From: JBGAHD01 sp044226395
Lineage (GTDB): Bacteria; Pseudomonadota; Gammaproteobacteria; Xanthomonadales; Ahniellaceae
Assembly (NCBI GenBank): GCA_044226395.1
Contig: JBGAHD010000001.1
Span: forward strand, 310,001 to 374,000
Reading direction: 5' to 3'
DNA: 64,000 nt
Within the stretch, counting starts at the first letter, position 1. Each line of letters opens with the position of its first letter. Under the pieces are notes generated by a model, which made no database searches, was not told where the DNA came from, and worked only from the letters and a program-made list of their open reading frames with translations. Of the stretch, positions 1 through 12,044 are shown piece by piece. The position numbers were made by a program, and so were the translations under genes.

Positions 1-29
1 ATCGGTTGGCGGCCACGGGATAGCGCGCC

Positions 30-1853
30 GTGGGGGGCTCGTTGAGCGCGCGACTGACGTTATGGCGGCTCCCACGGTATTTCGTGGCGGTCACCGTCAC
101 GCTGTTGGTGCTCATCCTCGGCGGTGGTTACTTCGCCGCGCAACGCGGCGCCAAGCGCCTGCTCGAACCGCTGCGCTGGTTTGGCATCGTTCAATACGAA
201 TCGATGAGCGTCGGCCTGGGCGGTGGCGTCGAGTTCCGCAATCTGGTGATTTCGCACACGGTCAACGGCAAGCCCGAGGACGTGTTGCGCGCGGGCGTGG
301 CGCGCATCGACACGCCGGGCCTGATCTGGCTGATCCTGGCCGCGCGTCATGGCGCGCCCAATACCGACAAGAGTTCGCTCGCCGGCTTCATGGGCGCTGC
401 GCGGCCGTTCGGGGATTCCTTGCCGGCGGCGTTTCCCGCGGCCGACGCGCTGCGCGTGCATCTGACCCAGCCGGTGATCGGCCGCGGGCCGCGCGCGTTT
501 TACGATTTGCAGTGGTTCGGTCTCGAAGTCGCCGCGCCGTTCGCCACGGAAGGGTGCGGTCAACCGCAGTTTTCGGCGGCGGATCTGAAAGCCATGCGCT
601 TGCCGGAAGCCGGCCTCGAGATCGATCTCGAATTCGCCGTCACCGGCCCCGATCAGGCGCGCGTGGGCCTGGTGTTCAATGTGCCGGAATCCTCGCGCGC
701 GGCGTTGGACATGCGCCTGCGCTGGCCGGCGCCCGATCGCCTGCTCGACGCCAACTGGGATCAGGTCGTGCTGGTCGAACGCACATGGCAGGTGCAGGAC
801 GCGGGTTTCGTGCTGGCGCGCAATCGCTTCTGCGCGCGCAAGCTCGGGGTGACGCGCGATACCTTCGTCGATCAGCACGTCGAGGCGATTGAAAATCGCC
901 TGACCGAATTCAACGCCGTGCCGCAGCTCGAGTTGCTCAACGCCTATCGCCGTTATCTGTCGCGCGGTGGCGAGATTCGCTGGCATTCGCAGCCGTCGCC
1001 GGCGATGGCCATGGGTCAGTTCAGCCGCTTCCGTCCGCCCGAGCAGGTGCGCATTCTCAATGCCACGGTCGAGACGATTCGCGGCACGGCCGTGCGCTTC
1101 GGTTTTGATTTCGTGCAGCCGTCGCCGACGGTGACGCCGCTCGGCACCGAGGCCGTGGCCACCACGACCCCGCCCGACGCCACCGGCGCCACGCCCGTCA
1201 CCGCGACCCCCACCACGCCCGCGCCGAACGCCTCGACGACGTCGCCAACGGCGACTTCGCCAATCGTCACCACGGTCACGGCCTCGGCGCCGACGAACGC
1301 CACCACCGCGCCGACCACGACCGCGACCAATCCGCCGCTGCCGATCAAGCCGGTGACCACGCCGACACCGACGCCCGCCACCGTGTCCGCGCCCGCGACC
1401 GTGGGCGCGCCGCCGCGACCGGTCGCCACAGTCGCCGCGCCGACGTCGACGCCAACGCCGGCGAAGCCCATCACCACGCCGCCGCGCACCGCGCCCATCG
1501 ATCCGCTGGCGCAGTCCCCGGCCACGGTCTCGCGGCCGCCGCCGAATTCGAGCAGCATCGCGACCACGCCACCGGCGACGATCGCGACCACCAAGAACTA
1601 TGGCGCCACCACCACGCCACCGACGCAGCCGATCGCGCCGCCGCGCCCCAATGGGCCGCTGAAGTACGAGGACCTGGCGAACTACGAAGGTCGGCGCGTG
1701 GTGATTCGCAGCCGTTACAACTCCATTCGCACGGGCACCTTGGTCAAGTACACCGATTCCGCGCTGACGCTGCGGCTCGAAGGCCGTCAGGCGGGGCTGG
1801 AATTGTCCATGCCGCGGCAGACCGTGCGCGATGTCCTCGCGGCCGGAAACTGA
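30..1853 (+). CDS. Envelope protein with N-terminal membrane anchor, P/T/A-rich linker and Sm-like C-terminus (copy 1)
   Basis: I do not recognise a named family. The first in-frame start visible is a GTG; the true start could lie slightly elsewhere. A single hydrophobic segment at about residues 17-37 suggests a membrane anchor with the bulk of the protein outside the cytoplasm. Residues about 45-365 form a folded region with two cysteines (in GCGQ and RFCARK). Residues about 370-545 are a low-complexity linker made almost only of Pro, Thr, Ala and Val. The last 60 residues (EDLANYEGRRVVIRS, then RTGTLVKY) look like a small beta-barrel of the Sm/Hfq type. The next gene has the same architecture and is a tandem paralogue. 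The pair lies upstream of carB; whether carA precedes it is outside the window. Function unknown. Confidence 0.75.
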   Translation: MGGSLSARLTLWRLPRYFVAVTVTLLVLILGGGYFAAQRGAKRLLEPLRWFGIVQYESMSVGLGGGVEFRNLVISHTVNGKPEDVLRAGVARIDTPGLIWLILAARHGAPNTDKSSLAGFMGAARPFGDSLPAAFPAADALRVHLTQPVIGRGPRAFYDLQWFGLEVAAPFATEGCGQPQFSAADLKAMRLPEAGLEIDLEFAVTGPDQARVGLVFNVPESSRAALDMRLRWPAPDRLLDANWDQVVLVERTWQVQDAGFVLARNRFCARKLGVTRDTFVDQHVEAIENRLTEFNAVPQLELLNAYRRYLSRGGEIRWHSQPSPAMAMGQFSRFRPPEQVRILNATVETIRGTAVRFGFDFVQPSPTVTPLGTEAVATTTPPDATGATPVTATPTTPAPNASTTSPTATSPIVTTVTASAPTNATTAPTTTATNPPLPIKPVTTPTPTPATVSAPATVGAPPRPVATVAAPTSTPTPAKPITTPPRTAPIDPLAQSPATVSRPPPNSSSIATTPPATIATTKNYGATTTPPTQPIAPPRPNGPLKYEDLANYEGRRVVIRSRYNSIRTGTLVKYTDSALTLRLEGRQAGLELSMPRQTVRDVLAAGN

Positions 1854-1965
1854 GCACTCGCCGCCACCGCGAGCAACACAAACACCTTAGGATTCACGAA
1901 CCACCCGGTCGCGCCGCGCCGAGCGCGCGCGCGACCGACTGATCAGCACGAAGGGGAACAAGGGC

Positions 1966-3537
1966 ATGGCTTCGAGACACAGCGGTTCCGGCACCACGGT
2001 CGGCGCTCTGGTGAAAAAACTGGTGATCTATGTCGGCCTGCCGCTGGCCTTCGCCTATTTCGTGGTGACGTGGCGCGTGAGTTCGGCCGTCGACAATTTC
2101 TTCGGCGCGCTCGGCGCCTACGCCAATGTCTCGCACGGTCGCACCTCGGTCGGCTTCAATGGCGATCTGACCGTGCGCTCGATCTTCATCTCCGACATTC
2201 CTAACACGCCCGGTTCGATCAGCGCGGACGAGGTGACCTTTCACACGCCGGGCTTGCTGTGGCTGGTGAAGGTCGGTCTGTTCGGCACGCGCGAAGTGCC
2301 CACGCGCCTGGGCATCACGCTGCGCAATGCCGAGGTCACGCTGTCCAGCAACGAACGCGTGGGTGAGTTCGTCACCGGCGGCATCTCCGGCGCCTTGTTC
2401 GATTCGGTTGGTTGCGGCGATGCCTCGTTCAACAAGGCCGAACTGCGCGAGATGGGCATCGAGGATCCGCGCCTGGATTTCACGCTCAACTACGAATTCG
2501 AGACCGACATCATGGCCGTGCTGACCTTCCGTCAGGAAGTCGCGGGCTCGACGCTCACCGAAATGCACATGCGCATGGACATACCCTCGGGCGGCCGCGC
2601 CGATCCGCAGGCGGCCATGGGCGCGTCGCTGCGCGGCATGGACGTGAAGTTCACCGACGAAGGCTTCGTCGGCGCGCGCAATGCGTTCTGCGCCAAGCGT
2701 TTGAGCCTGCGTCCGGGTCAGTTCGTCGATCGCCATGTCGACATGACGCGCAAGGTGCTGCGCTCGATGGGCCTGGGTCTGGCCGAGGAGGATTGGCAGG
2801 TGTATCGCCGCTTCGCCAACAGCGGGGGCCACATCGGCGTGACCGCCGTGGCGCAGACGCCCTTGCCGATGATGACGCTGCAAGGCGCGGGGCCCACCGA
2901 CATCGCGCACGCGATGTCGCTCAAGCTCGTCGACTCGCGCGGCACCGATCGCATGTTCGTGCTGCAAGCGCTGGACAAAGTGCCGCTCGACGCCAGCGTG
3001 CGTCCGCTGACCCTGGAAGAACAAGTCGAAGCCGAAGTGGCCTTCGAACGCGAGAACCAGCGTCGCATGCGCGATGGCCTGGCGCCGCTGCCCAAGCCGG
3101 GCAGCGAGCCCGTCGCCAGCGCCGCGCCCGTCGATCCCACCGCCGCGACCGCGCCGGCCACCGCGAGTCCGACCGCACCGGTCGCCGCCGCGCCCATCAC
3201 CGCGTCGCCCGCGCCCGCCGTGACCACGGTACCCGCGACCACGACGCCGGTCGCCGCAGGGCCCGTCGCCGCCGATGCCAAGCCGACGCAGGAAGTGCCG
3301 TACACCGAACTGGCCAATCACATCGGCCGCCCGGTCAGCGTGCAAACGCAGTACGGCACGGTGCGCACGGGCACGCTCGAGCGCTTCAATCTGGCCTCGA
3401 TCAGCATCAAGCTGGGCCTGAAGGACGGCGGCATTTCGTTGTCCGTGCCGGCCAATACGGTCAAGCGCGTGCTGGTCGTGCCGATCGCGGCGCCGGTTGC
3501 CGCGCCGGCCACGCCCGCGACCACCACGGGCGGCTGA
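1966..3537 (+). CDS. Envelope protein with N-terminal membrane anchor, P/T/A-rich linker and Sm-like C-terminus (copy 2)
   Basis: A 523-residue protein with the same plan as the preceding gene: a transmembrane segment near residues 20-40, a folded extracytoplasmic region to about residue 365, an Ala/Pro/Thr/Val linker, then a C-terminal Sm-like block (YTELANHIGRPVSVQTQYG, RTGTLERF) and an Ala/Pro-rich tail. Shared landmarks are the GLxWL motif near residue 95, a GCG motif near 150, and the segment ARNAFCAKRL, which matches ARNRFCARKL in copy 1. The ATG follows AGGGG AACAAGGGC. The shared landmarks show an old tandem duplication. The Sm-like end could bind RNA or simply oligomerise, but an extracytoplasmic location argues for a structural role. 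Function unknown. Confidence 0.78.
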   Translation: MASRHSGSGTTVGALVKKLVIYVGLPLAFAYFVVTWRVSSAVDNFFGALGAYANVSHGRTSVGFNGDLTVRSIFISDIPNTPGSISADEVTFHTPGLLWLVKVGLFGTREVPTRLGITLRNAEVTLSSNERVGEFVTGGISGALFDSVGCGDASFNKAELREMGIEDPRLDFTLNYEFETDIMAVLTFRQEVAGSTLTEMHMRMDIPSGGRADPQAAMGASLRGMDVKFTDEGFVGARNAFCAKRLSLRPGQFVDRHVDMTRKVLRSMGLGLAEEDWQVYRRFANSGGHIGVTAVAQTPLPMMTLQGAGPTDIAHAMSLKLVDSRGTDRMFVLQALDKVPLDASVRPLTLEEQVEAEVAFERENQRRMRDGLAPLPKPGSEPVASAAPVDPTAATAPATASPTAPVAAAPITASPAPAVTTVPATTTPVAAGPVAADAKPTQEVPYTELANHIGRPVSVQTQYGTVRTGTLERFNLASISIKLGLKDGGISLSVPANTVKRVLVVPIAAPVAAPATPATTTGG

Positions 3538-3631
3538 TCGCCGCGCGCCCGCGTCGCGGGCGCATCGAACCCGCGCGCGCGCCTTCACCGGCCGCGCGCG
3601 AAAGCAATTTCCGCCGAGGGCGCGAACCGGC

Positions 3632-3637
3632 TAGAAT
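3632..3637 (+). promoter_or_regulatory. Possible -10 element upstream of carB
   Basis: TAGAAT lies 84 bases upstream of the carB ATG in the 183-base gap after the second envelope gene, in the least GC-rich part of that gap. I see no convincing -35 hexamer at the usual spacing, so this is only a candidate. Confidence 0.25.
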
Positions 3638-3720
3638 TCGCGCCCGTCCCCGCATCGCGCGCGCCCGGTCCCTCGACTCGGGCCGTGCATGCTCACGCCC
3701 GCAGTACCCGGAAGCTCGCC

Positions 3721-6938
<3,218 letters not shown>

Positions 6939-6942
<4 letters not shown>

Positions 6943-7418
6943 AACGCGCACCGATGACCATGAAGGGCGCGCAGCGCCTGCGCGAGGAACTCGATCAGCT
7001 CAAGAGCGTGGCGCGTCCGCGCATCATCGAGGCCATCGCCGAAGCGCGCGCCCACGGCGATCTGAAAGAGAACGCCGAATACCACGCCGCGCGCGAGCAG
7101 CAAGGCTTCATCGAGGGCCGCATCAAGGAACTCGAAGCCGCGCTGTCGTTCGCCGAAGTGATCGATGTATCCCGGCTCAATCCCGGTCAGCGCATCGTAT
7201 TCGGCGCCTGGGTCGAGCTCGAGGAGCAAGACAGCGGCGAGACCGTGCGCTACCAGATCGTGGGCGACCTCGAGGCCGACATCAAGCTCGGTCTGATCTC
7301 GGTCAGCTCGCCCGTGGCGCGCTCGATGATCGGCAAGAACGAAGGCGACACGATCGAGATCCAGGCGCCCAGCGGCACCCGCGTCTACGAGATCATCACC
7401 GTCACCTACGAGGGCTGA
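6939..7418 (+). CDS. greA: Transcription elongation factor GreA
   Basis: Rescues backtracked RNA polymerase by stimulating cleavage of the nascent transcript through the secondary channel. The 159-residue length is typical. The N-terminal coiled coil carries the acidic tip GDLKENAEYHAAREQQ, whose Asp and Glu support Mg-dependent cleavage. The C-terminal globular domain ends SGTRVYEIITVTYEG. The ATG overlaps the carB stop by four bases. The carB-greA-rpfE-recJ order is characteristic of Xanthomonadales. Confidence 0.97.
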
Positions 7419-7427
7419 GCGCGGCGC

Positions 7428-8372
7428 ATGCCCTCGGCCCTCGCGCTGTGGCTGCCTTCGCGCGCGCGCCTGGCGAGCTTGACCGATGGCGCGCGTTTCG
7501 CCGTGCTGGAACGCGCGCTCGCGCGCGGCGATGCCGGGCGCGCCGATAGCGTTCTGTTGTCCCGTCATGTCGACCACGGTCCCGGCCCTTGGCCCGCGGC
7601 CGCGATCACGCGCGCGCTCGATGTCGGCGATGCCGCCGACGCCACGTGGTTGCGCGCTGATCCCGCGTTCGCGCAGGCCGAGTTGTCGCGCGCGCGCTTG
7701 CTCGCCATCGGCGAGATGGGGCTCGATGCCGACGATGCCGAGGCGTTTCGTCGGGCGCTCGCGCCCTTGTTCGGCGATGAAGGTTTCGAGCTGTCGACGC
7801 CACATCCCGCGCGCTGGTATCTGCGCGCGCTCAGTGGCGCGCGTCTTCCGCGCTTCGTGTCGGCGGCCGAAGCGCTCGGCGCGGATCTGCACGACGTGAT
7901 GCCGAGCGGCGAAGACGCCGCGCGCTGGCATCGTCTGCTCAACGAGACCCAAATGCTGCTGCACGCGCATCCGCGCAACGAATCGCGCGCGTCGCGCGGT
8001 TTAGTGCCGGTGAATAGTCTGTGGTTCTGGGGCGCGGGCAGTCTGCCGACGCGTTTGCGCGCGCGATTCGCGCGCGTGGCCAGTCGCGATCCCGAGTTGC
8101 TTGGCGTGGCGCGGCTCAGTGGCGCGAGGGTCTGCGAACTGGAATCGCTTTGGCTAGGTCGCGTCGAAGGCGATGCAGTGATCGATCTGCGTCATCTGCG
8201 CGATCTCGCGGCGCTCGAACGCGAAGTGCTGACGCCGGCGTTGGCGGGGTTGGGGAAGACGTTCGACGCGGTGACGCTGGCCTTGGGCGAGCACGACACC
8301 GTGATGCTCACGCGCGGCGCGATGCGTCGCTTCTGGCGTCGCGCGCGCGCATTGAGCGAGGGCGTTTCGTGA
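7428..8372 (+). CDS. rpfE: RpfE-like protein, related to cofactor-independent phosphoglycerate mutases
   Basis: A 314-residue protein starting 9 bases after greA and followed by recJ, exactly where Xanthomonas carries rpfE. The recognisable segments are LSRHVDHGPGPWPAAAITR near residue 44 and VNSLWFWGAGSLP near residue 198, which recur in this family. RpfE has been linked to regulation of pathogenicity factors in Xanthomonas, but its biochemistry is unclear and I see no intact metal-binding set expected of an active phosphoglycerate mutase. The call rests mainly on position and these motifs. It is probably cotranscribed with carB-greA and recJ. Confidence 0.6.
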   Translation: MPSALALWLPSRARLASLTDGARFAVLERALARGDAGRADSVLLSRHVDHGPGPWPAAAITRALDVGDAADATWLRADPAFAQAELSRARLLAIGEMGLDADDAEAFRRALAPLFGDEGFELSTPHPARWYLRALSGARLPRFVSAAEALGADLHDVMPSGEDAARWHRLLNETQMLLHAHPRNESRASRGLVPVNSLWFWGAGSLPTRLRARFARVASRDPELLGVARLSGARVCELESLWLGRVEGDAVIDLRHLRDLAALEREVLTPALAGLGKTFDAVTLALGEHDTVMLTRGAMRRFWRRARALSEGVS

Positions 8373-8403
8373 TCAAAGGGTCGTTAGCGCGGGTCAATTC
8401 ACG

Positions 8404-10125
8404 ATGACCCCGGTCCGCATTCGCCGTCGCGAAGTACCGTCGGAATCGCGCGGCTGGGACGATCAGGTTCACCCCGTGCTGCGCCGAATCTATGCCGCGC
8501 GCGGCGTGCTGTGCCCGGCCGATGCCGATCTCGCGCTCGGCCATTTGCTAGTGCCCGATACGCTCGGTGGTCTCGACGCGGCGATCGAGCTGCTGTGCGA
8601 CGCGATCGCGCGCGAGCAGCGCATCCTCGTGGTCGGCGACTACGACGCCGATGGCGCCACCGGCACGGCCGTCGCCTTGCGCGGGCTTCGATTGCTCGGC
8701 GCGAAACATCTGAACTATCGCGTGCCGCATCGCTTCATTCATGGGTATGGCCTGACGCCCGAACTCGTCGCCGAGATCGCGCGCGACGCGCCGGATCTGT
8801 TGATCACGGTCGACAACGGCGTCGCCAGCCACGCGGGCGTGGCGGCCGCGCGCGCGGCGGGCATGCGCGTGCTGATCACCGATCATCACTTGCCGGGCGA
8901 ATCGCTGCCGGTCGCCGACGCCATCGTCAATCCCAATCTGCCCGGCGATGGTTTCGCCAGCAAGGCGCTCGCGGGCGTGGGCGTGATGTTCTATCTGCTG
9001 ATCGCCTTACGCGCGACGCTGCGCGCGCGCGGCTTGGCGCCCGAGAGCGCCGAGGCTCTGTCGAGCCTGCTCGATCTCGTCGCGCTCGGCACGGTCGCCG
9101 ATCTGGTGCCGCTCGATCGCAATAATCGCGTGCTGGTCGCGGCCGGGCTCAAGCGCATTCGCGCGGGGCGCGCGTGTCCGGGCGTGGCGGCCTTGCTCGA
9201 CGTGTCGCAGAAATCCGCGGCGAACGTCACGGCCACCGATCTCGCCTTCTTCGTGGCGCCACGGTTGAATGCGGCCGGTCGCCTCGACGACATGGGGCTG
9301 GGCATCGCCGCGCTGCTGACCGACGATGCATTTGAAGCGCGCGCCATCGCCGAGCGCCTGCATCGCATCAACGCCGAACGCCGCGATCTGCAAGCCGACA
9401 TGGTCGACGAAGCGCAAGCCATCGTGCGTGGCATGCGTTTGGATTCGGGCGCGCTGCCCCTGGCCGTGAGTTTGTGCGAACCCAGTTGGCACGCTGGCGT
9501 GGTCGGCCTGGTCGCGTCGAAGTTGCGCGAGACCTTGCATCGGCCCGTGATCGCGTTCGCGCCGGCGGGTGAGGGCAGTGATGAGTTGAAGGGTTCGGGC
9601 CGTTCCGTGGATGGCTTCCATCTGCGCGACGCGCTGGCCGACGTGCACGCGCGGCATCCGGGCTTGATCGATCGCTTCGGCGGTCACGCCATGGCCGCGG
9701 GCCTGAGCATCCGAGCCGATCGCTTCGAGGACTTCGCCCAAGCCTTCGCGCGCCGCGCCGCCGAGATCTTCGGCGACGTGCCGCCCGATGCCGTGCATTG
9801 GAGCGATGGCGAGCTGGTATCGAGCCACGCCACCTTGGCCCTGGCCGAGCAATTGCGCGCCGCCGGTCCGTGGGGTCAGGCCTTCCCCGAGCCGACCTTC
9901 GACAATGTCTTTCGCGTGCGCGACTGGAAGGTCATGGCCGAACGGCATCTGCGCCTGACCCTGGTGTTCGAGCCCTGCGGCAGCGTCATCGAGGCCGTGT
10001 TCTTCGGTGGCTATCTGGGCAGTCCGCCGCCGGCGCGCGTGCATGCCTTGTATCAACTGACGATCGACGACTGGCGTGGCGAGCGGCGGTTGCGCGCGAT
10101 GATTCGGCACTGGGACGCGGCCTGA
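8404..10125 (+). CDS. recJ: Single-stranded-DNA-specific exonuclease RecJ
   Basis: A 5'-3' exonuclease on single-stranded DNA acting in mismatch repair, base excision repair and the RecF recombination pathway. The 573-residue length is normal. DHH-phosphoesterase motifs are intact: VGDYDADGATGT (motif I), LLITVDNGVA (motif II) and LITDHHLPGE (motif III). The DHHA1 part is seen in SGRSVDGFHLRDAL and FGGHAMAAGL. A C-terminal OB-fold follows. It starts 31 bases after the rpfE-like gene. It marks the left edge of conserved synteny, because the expected next gene, prfB, is 9.6 kb away. Confidence 0.97.
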   Translation: MTPVRIRRREVPSESRGWDDQVHPVLRRIYAARGVLCPADADLALGHLLVPDTLGGLDAAIELLCDAIAREQRILVVGDYDADGATGTAVALRGLRLLGAKHLNYRVPHRFIHGYGLTPELVAEIARDAPDLLITVDNGVASHAGVAAARAAGMRVLITDHHLPGESLPVADAIVNPNLPGDGFASKALAGVGVMFYLLIALRATLRARGLAPESAEALSSLLDLVALGTVADLVPLDRNNRVLVAAGLKRIRAGRACPGVAALLDVSQKSAANVTATDLAFFVAPRLNAAGRLDDMGLGIAALLTDDAFEARAIAERLHRINAERRDLQADMVDEAQAIVRGMRLDSGALPLAVSLCEPSWHAGVVGLVASKLRETLHRPVIAFAPAGEGSDELKGSGRSVDGFHLRDALADVHARHPGLIDRFGGHAMAAGLSIRADRFEDFAQAFARRAAEIFGDVPPDAVHWSDGELVSSHATLALAEQLRAAGPWGQAFPEPTFDNVFRVRDWKVMAERHLRLTLVFEPCGSVIEAVFFGGYLGSPPPARVHALYQLTIDDWRGERRLRAMIRHWDAA

Positions 10126-10194
10126 GCCAGGCGAGTCGATCGCGACCCTAAAGTTCGCGCTTTGCCGGCCGATACGGGGGCAAAGGAGAAACCC

Positions 10195-10500
10195 ATGAGT
10201 TCGATTTCCGCGATCGCGATGTCGGGTATGAATGCGGCACGCGTGTCCCTGAACGTCGCCGCGAGCAATGTCGCCAATGCCTCGACCGAGGGCTATGGGC
10301 GCCTGCAATTGACCAACACCGAGGCCGCCAATGGCGGCGTCGAAGCCGCCGTGTCCGTGTCGAGCGATGGCAACGACCGTGAGTCGCTGGCCGAGGATCT
10401 GGTCTCGGCGCGCCAGTCGGTCTATCAGTTCTCGGCCAACGCCCAAATGATCCGCACCGAGGATCAGATGATCGGCAGCTTGCTCGACACGCGCGCCTGA
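10195..10500 (+). CDS. Mini flagellar-rod-like protein
   Basis: A 101-residue protein preceded by a good ribosome-binding site (AAAGGAGAAACCC). Residues 8-35 (MSGMNAARVSLNVAASNVAN, then ASTEGY) match the N-terminal signature of flagellar rod and hook proteins (FlgB/C/E/F/G). Residues 68-101 (LVSARQSVYQFSANAQMIRT ending GSLLDTRA) match their C-terminal D0 helix. The large central domain of normal rod proteins is missing, so it consists mainly of the two terminal helices. No other flagellar gene lies in the window. It could be a small rod-like subunit or an adaptor; function is uncertain. It sits between recJ and the borosin operon, 153 bases before the latter. Confidence 0.65.
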   Translation: MSSISAIAMSGMNAARVSLNVAASNVANASTEGYGRLQLTNTEAANGGVEAAVSVSSDGNDRESLAEDLVSARQSVYQFSANAQMIRTEDQMIGSLLDTRA

Positions 10501-10653
10501 TCGCGCCCGGTCGCGGGACGGTTTCGACAAAATTCCACGATTCGTGTTGCCGCGCGCCGAGCGTTGCGCGTAACCTTCGGCTCTGGCGATGTTCGGCCCC
10601 GATCGGGGACATGTGCGCGGCACGGGGACGCGGGCCGACAATCGCGAGGACGC

Positions 10654-11448
10654 ATGACGGGAAGTCTGGTCTGCGTGGGGCTGGGGATGACGCTCGGATC
10701 GCACTTGAGCCCCTTGGCGCGCGCCTACATCGAAGGTGCCGACGTCGTCTTCGCGGGCGTCTCCGACGGTGTCGTCGAGATGTGGCTGATGAACATGCAC
10801 GCCGACGTGCGCAGCCTGCAGCCCTACTATCGCGAAGGCAAATCGCGCCTTCACAGCTACCGAGAAATGGTCGACGCCATCCTGACCGAGGTCAGGGCGG
10901 GCAAGCGCGTGTGCGCGGCGTTCTATGGTCACCCGGGCGTGTTCGCCTGGCCGCCGCACAAGGCGATCGAGATCGCGCGCGCGGAAGGTTACGAGGCGCG
11001 CATGGAACCGGGCATTTCGGCCGAGGATTGCTTGTACGCCGATCTGGGCATCGATCCCGGGCGCGTGGGCTGTCAGCACTACGAGGCGAGCCAGCTGATG
11101 TTCTATCGGCGGCGCATCGATACGTCAGCGTATCTGGTGTTGTGGCAGGTCGGCGTGGCGGGTGATCGCTCGTTGGCGCGCATGAGCACCGACGCGGCGC
11201 ATCGCGCGCTGCTGGTCGAGCGGCTGGCGCGTGATTATCCGCTCGATCACGAGATCGTCATTTACGAAGCCGCGACCCTGCCGACGCAGCGACCGCGCAT
11301 CGAACGTCTGCCGCTGTCGGGCCTGACGCACGCGCGCATCGATCTGCGCGCCACCGTGGTGCTGCCGCCGGCGCGCGCGCTCAAACCCGACGAGGCCATG
11401 CTCGCGCGGCTCGAGGCCCTGAGCGCGGCCGAGGCCGTCAATCCATGA
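10654..11448 (+). CDS. Borosin-type peptide backbone alpha-N-methyltransferase (tetrapyrrole-methylase fold)
   Basis: Predicted SAM-dependent enzyme that methylates backbone amides of a ribosomal peptide. The 264 residues match the methyltransferase domain of fungal OphMA and bacterial split borosins rather than cobalamin or sirohaem methylases. Visible signatures are LVCVGLGMTLGSHLS (SAM loop), YYREGKSRLHSY (residues 58-69), AFYGHPGVFAWPPHKAIEIA (from residue 89) and EPGISAEDCLYADLGIDP. Tyr59, Arg65, Tyr69 and Tyr91 have the spacing of the catalytic Tyr/Arg set of OphMA. The enzyme carries no precursor tail, which defines a split system; the precursor is two genes downstream. Start: ATG after CGAGGA. 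Its stop overlaps the next start (ATGA), so it heads a four-gene overlapping operon. Confidence 0.88.
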   Translation: MTGSLVCVGLGMTLGSHLSPLARAYIEGADVVFAGVSDGVVEMWLMNMHADVRSLQPYYREGKSRLHSYREMVDAILTEVRAGKRVCAAFYGHPGVFAWPPHKAIEIARAEGYEARMEPGISAEDCLYADLGIDPGRVGCQHYEASQLMFYRRRIDTSAYLVLWQVGVAGDRSLARMSTDAAHRALLVERLARDYPLDHEIVIYEAATLPTQRPRIERLPLSGLTHARIDLRATVVLPPARALKPDEAMLARLEALSAAEAVNP

Positions 11449-12044
11449 ATGCGCTCGTCGCCGAGCGCGCGCATCTCGCGACCGCCATCACGCGCGACAC
11501 GATGCTGCGTCCGTTGCGCGAGGCCGACCGTACGGCCTATGTCGCGCTGTATTCCGACGCCGACGCGATGGCCTTCATCGCGCCGCCCTTGAGCAAGGAA
11601 CGCGCGCGCGCCAGCTTCGATACCGTGCTGCGCGATGGCGCGCGGGCACGGCCGCGGCATCGCGGGTATGTCGTGCGCGATGTCATCGACGACGCATGGC
11701 TTGGCGTGGCCGGGATCTCCGGCGTCGACTACTCGCGTTCGCGCTGCGAGGTTGGCATGATCCTGCGGCGCGAGGCGCGCGCGCGCGGTGTGGCCACGCG
11801 CGCGCTGGCTGAGTTGGTGACCGTGGCTTTCGACACCTTGCCGGTGGATGAAGTCTGGGTCAGATTCGCGCCCACGCACGAGGCGGCGCGCCGCCTGGTG
11901 GCGCGATTGGGATTTGTTGCCGGGGGCGAGGCGCCCTTGGGAACGGGGGGAAGCTCGATGCTGATCAGTTCGGCCTATCGAGCGTCCTGGTGTGGTTCAC
12001 AATCCATGGATGCACGAGGTGTGACCAATGCGCAATTTGATTGA
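11445..12044 (+). CDS. GNAT-family N-acetyltransferase in the borosin operon
   Basis: A 199-residue protein of the RimJ/RimL-like acetyltransferase group. Residues 19-50 (TMLRPLREADRTAYVALYSD) give the first strand and helix. The acetyl-CoA loop is in the segment CEVGMILRREARARGVATRA (residues about 101-120), and the C-terminal part has RLVARLGFVAGG. Its ATG overlaps the methyltransferase stop by four bases and its last 17 bases overlap the precursor gene, so translation is coupled to both. By position it could acetylate the borosin product, or protect against it; the substrate cannot be read from the sequence. The last 20 residues look extended beyond the usual GNAT end. Confidence 0.8.
   Translation: MNALVAERAHLATAITRDTMLRPLREADRTAYVALYSDADAMAFIAPPLSKERARASFDTVLRDGARARPRHRGYVVRDVIDDAWLGVAGISGVDYSRSRCEVGMILRREARARGVATRALAELVTVAFDTLPVDEVWVRFAPTHEAARRLVARLGFVAGGEAPLGTGGSSMLISSAYRASWCGSQSMDARGVTNAQFD

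Noticed and set aside
1894..3588. 564-codon open frame on the minus strand across the second envelope gene
   Set aside because: Composition is mostly Arg, Ala, His and Gly, typical of the antisense of a GC-rich gene; the plus-strand protein has a membrane helix and a paralogue.
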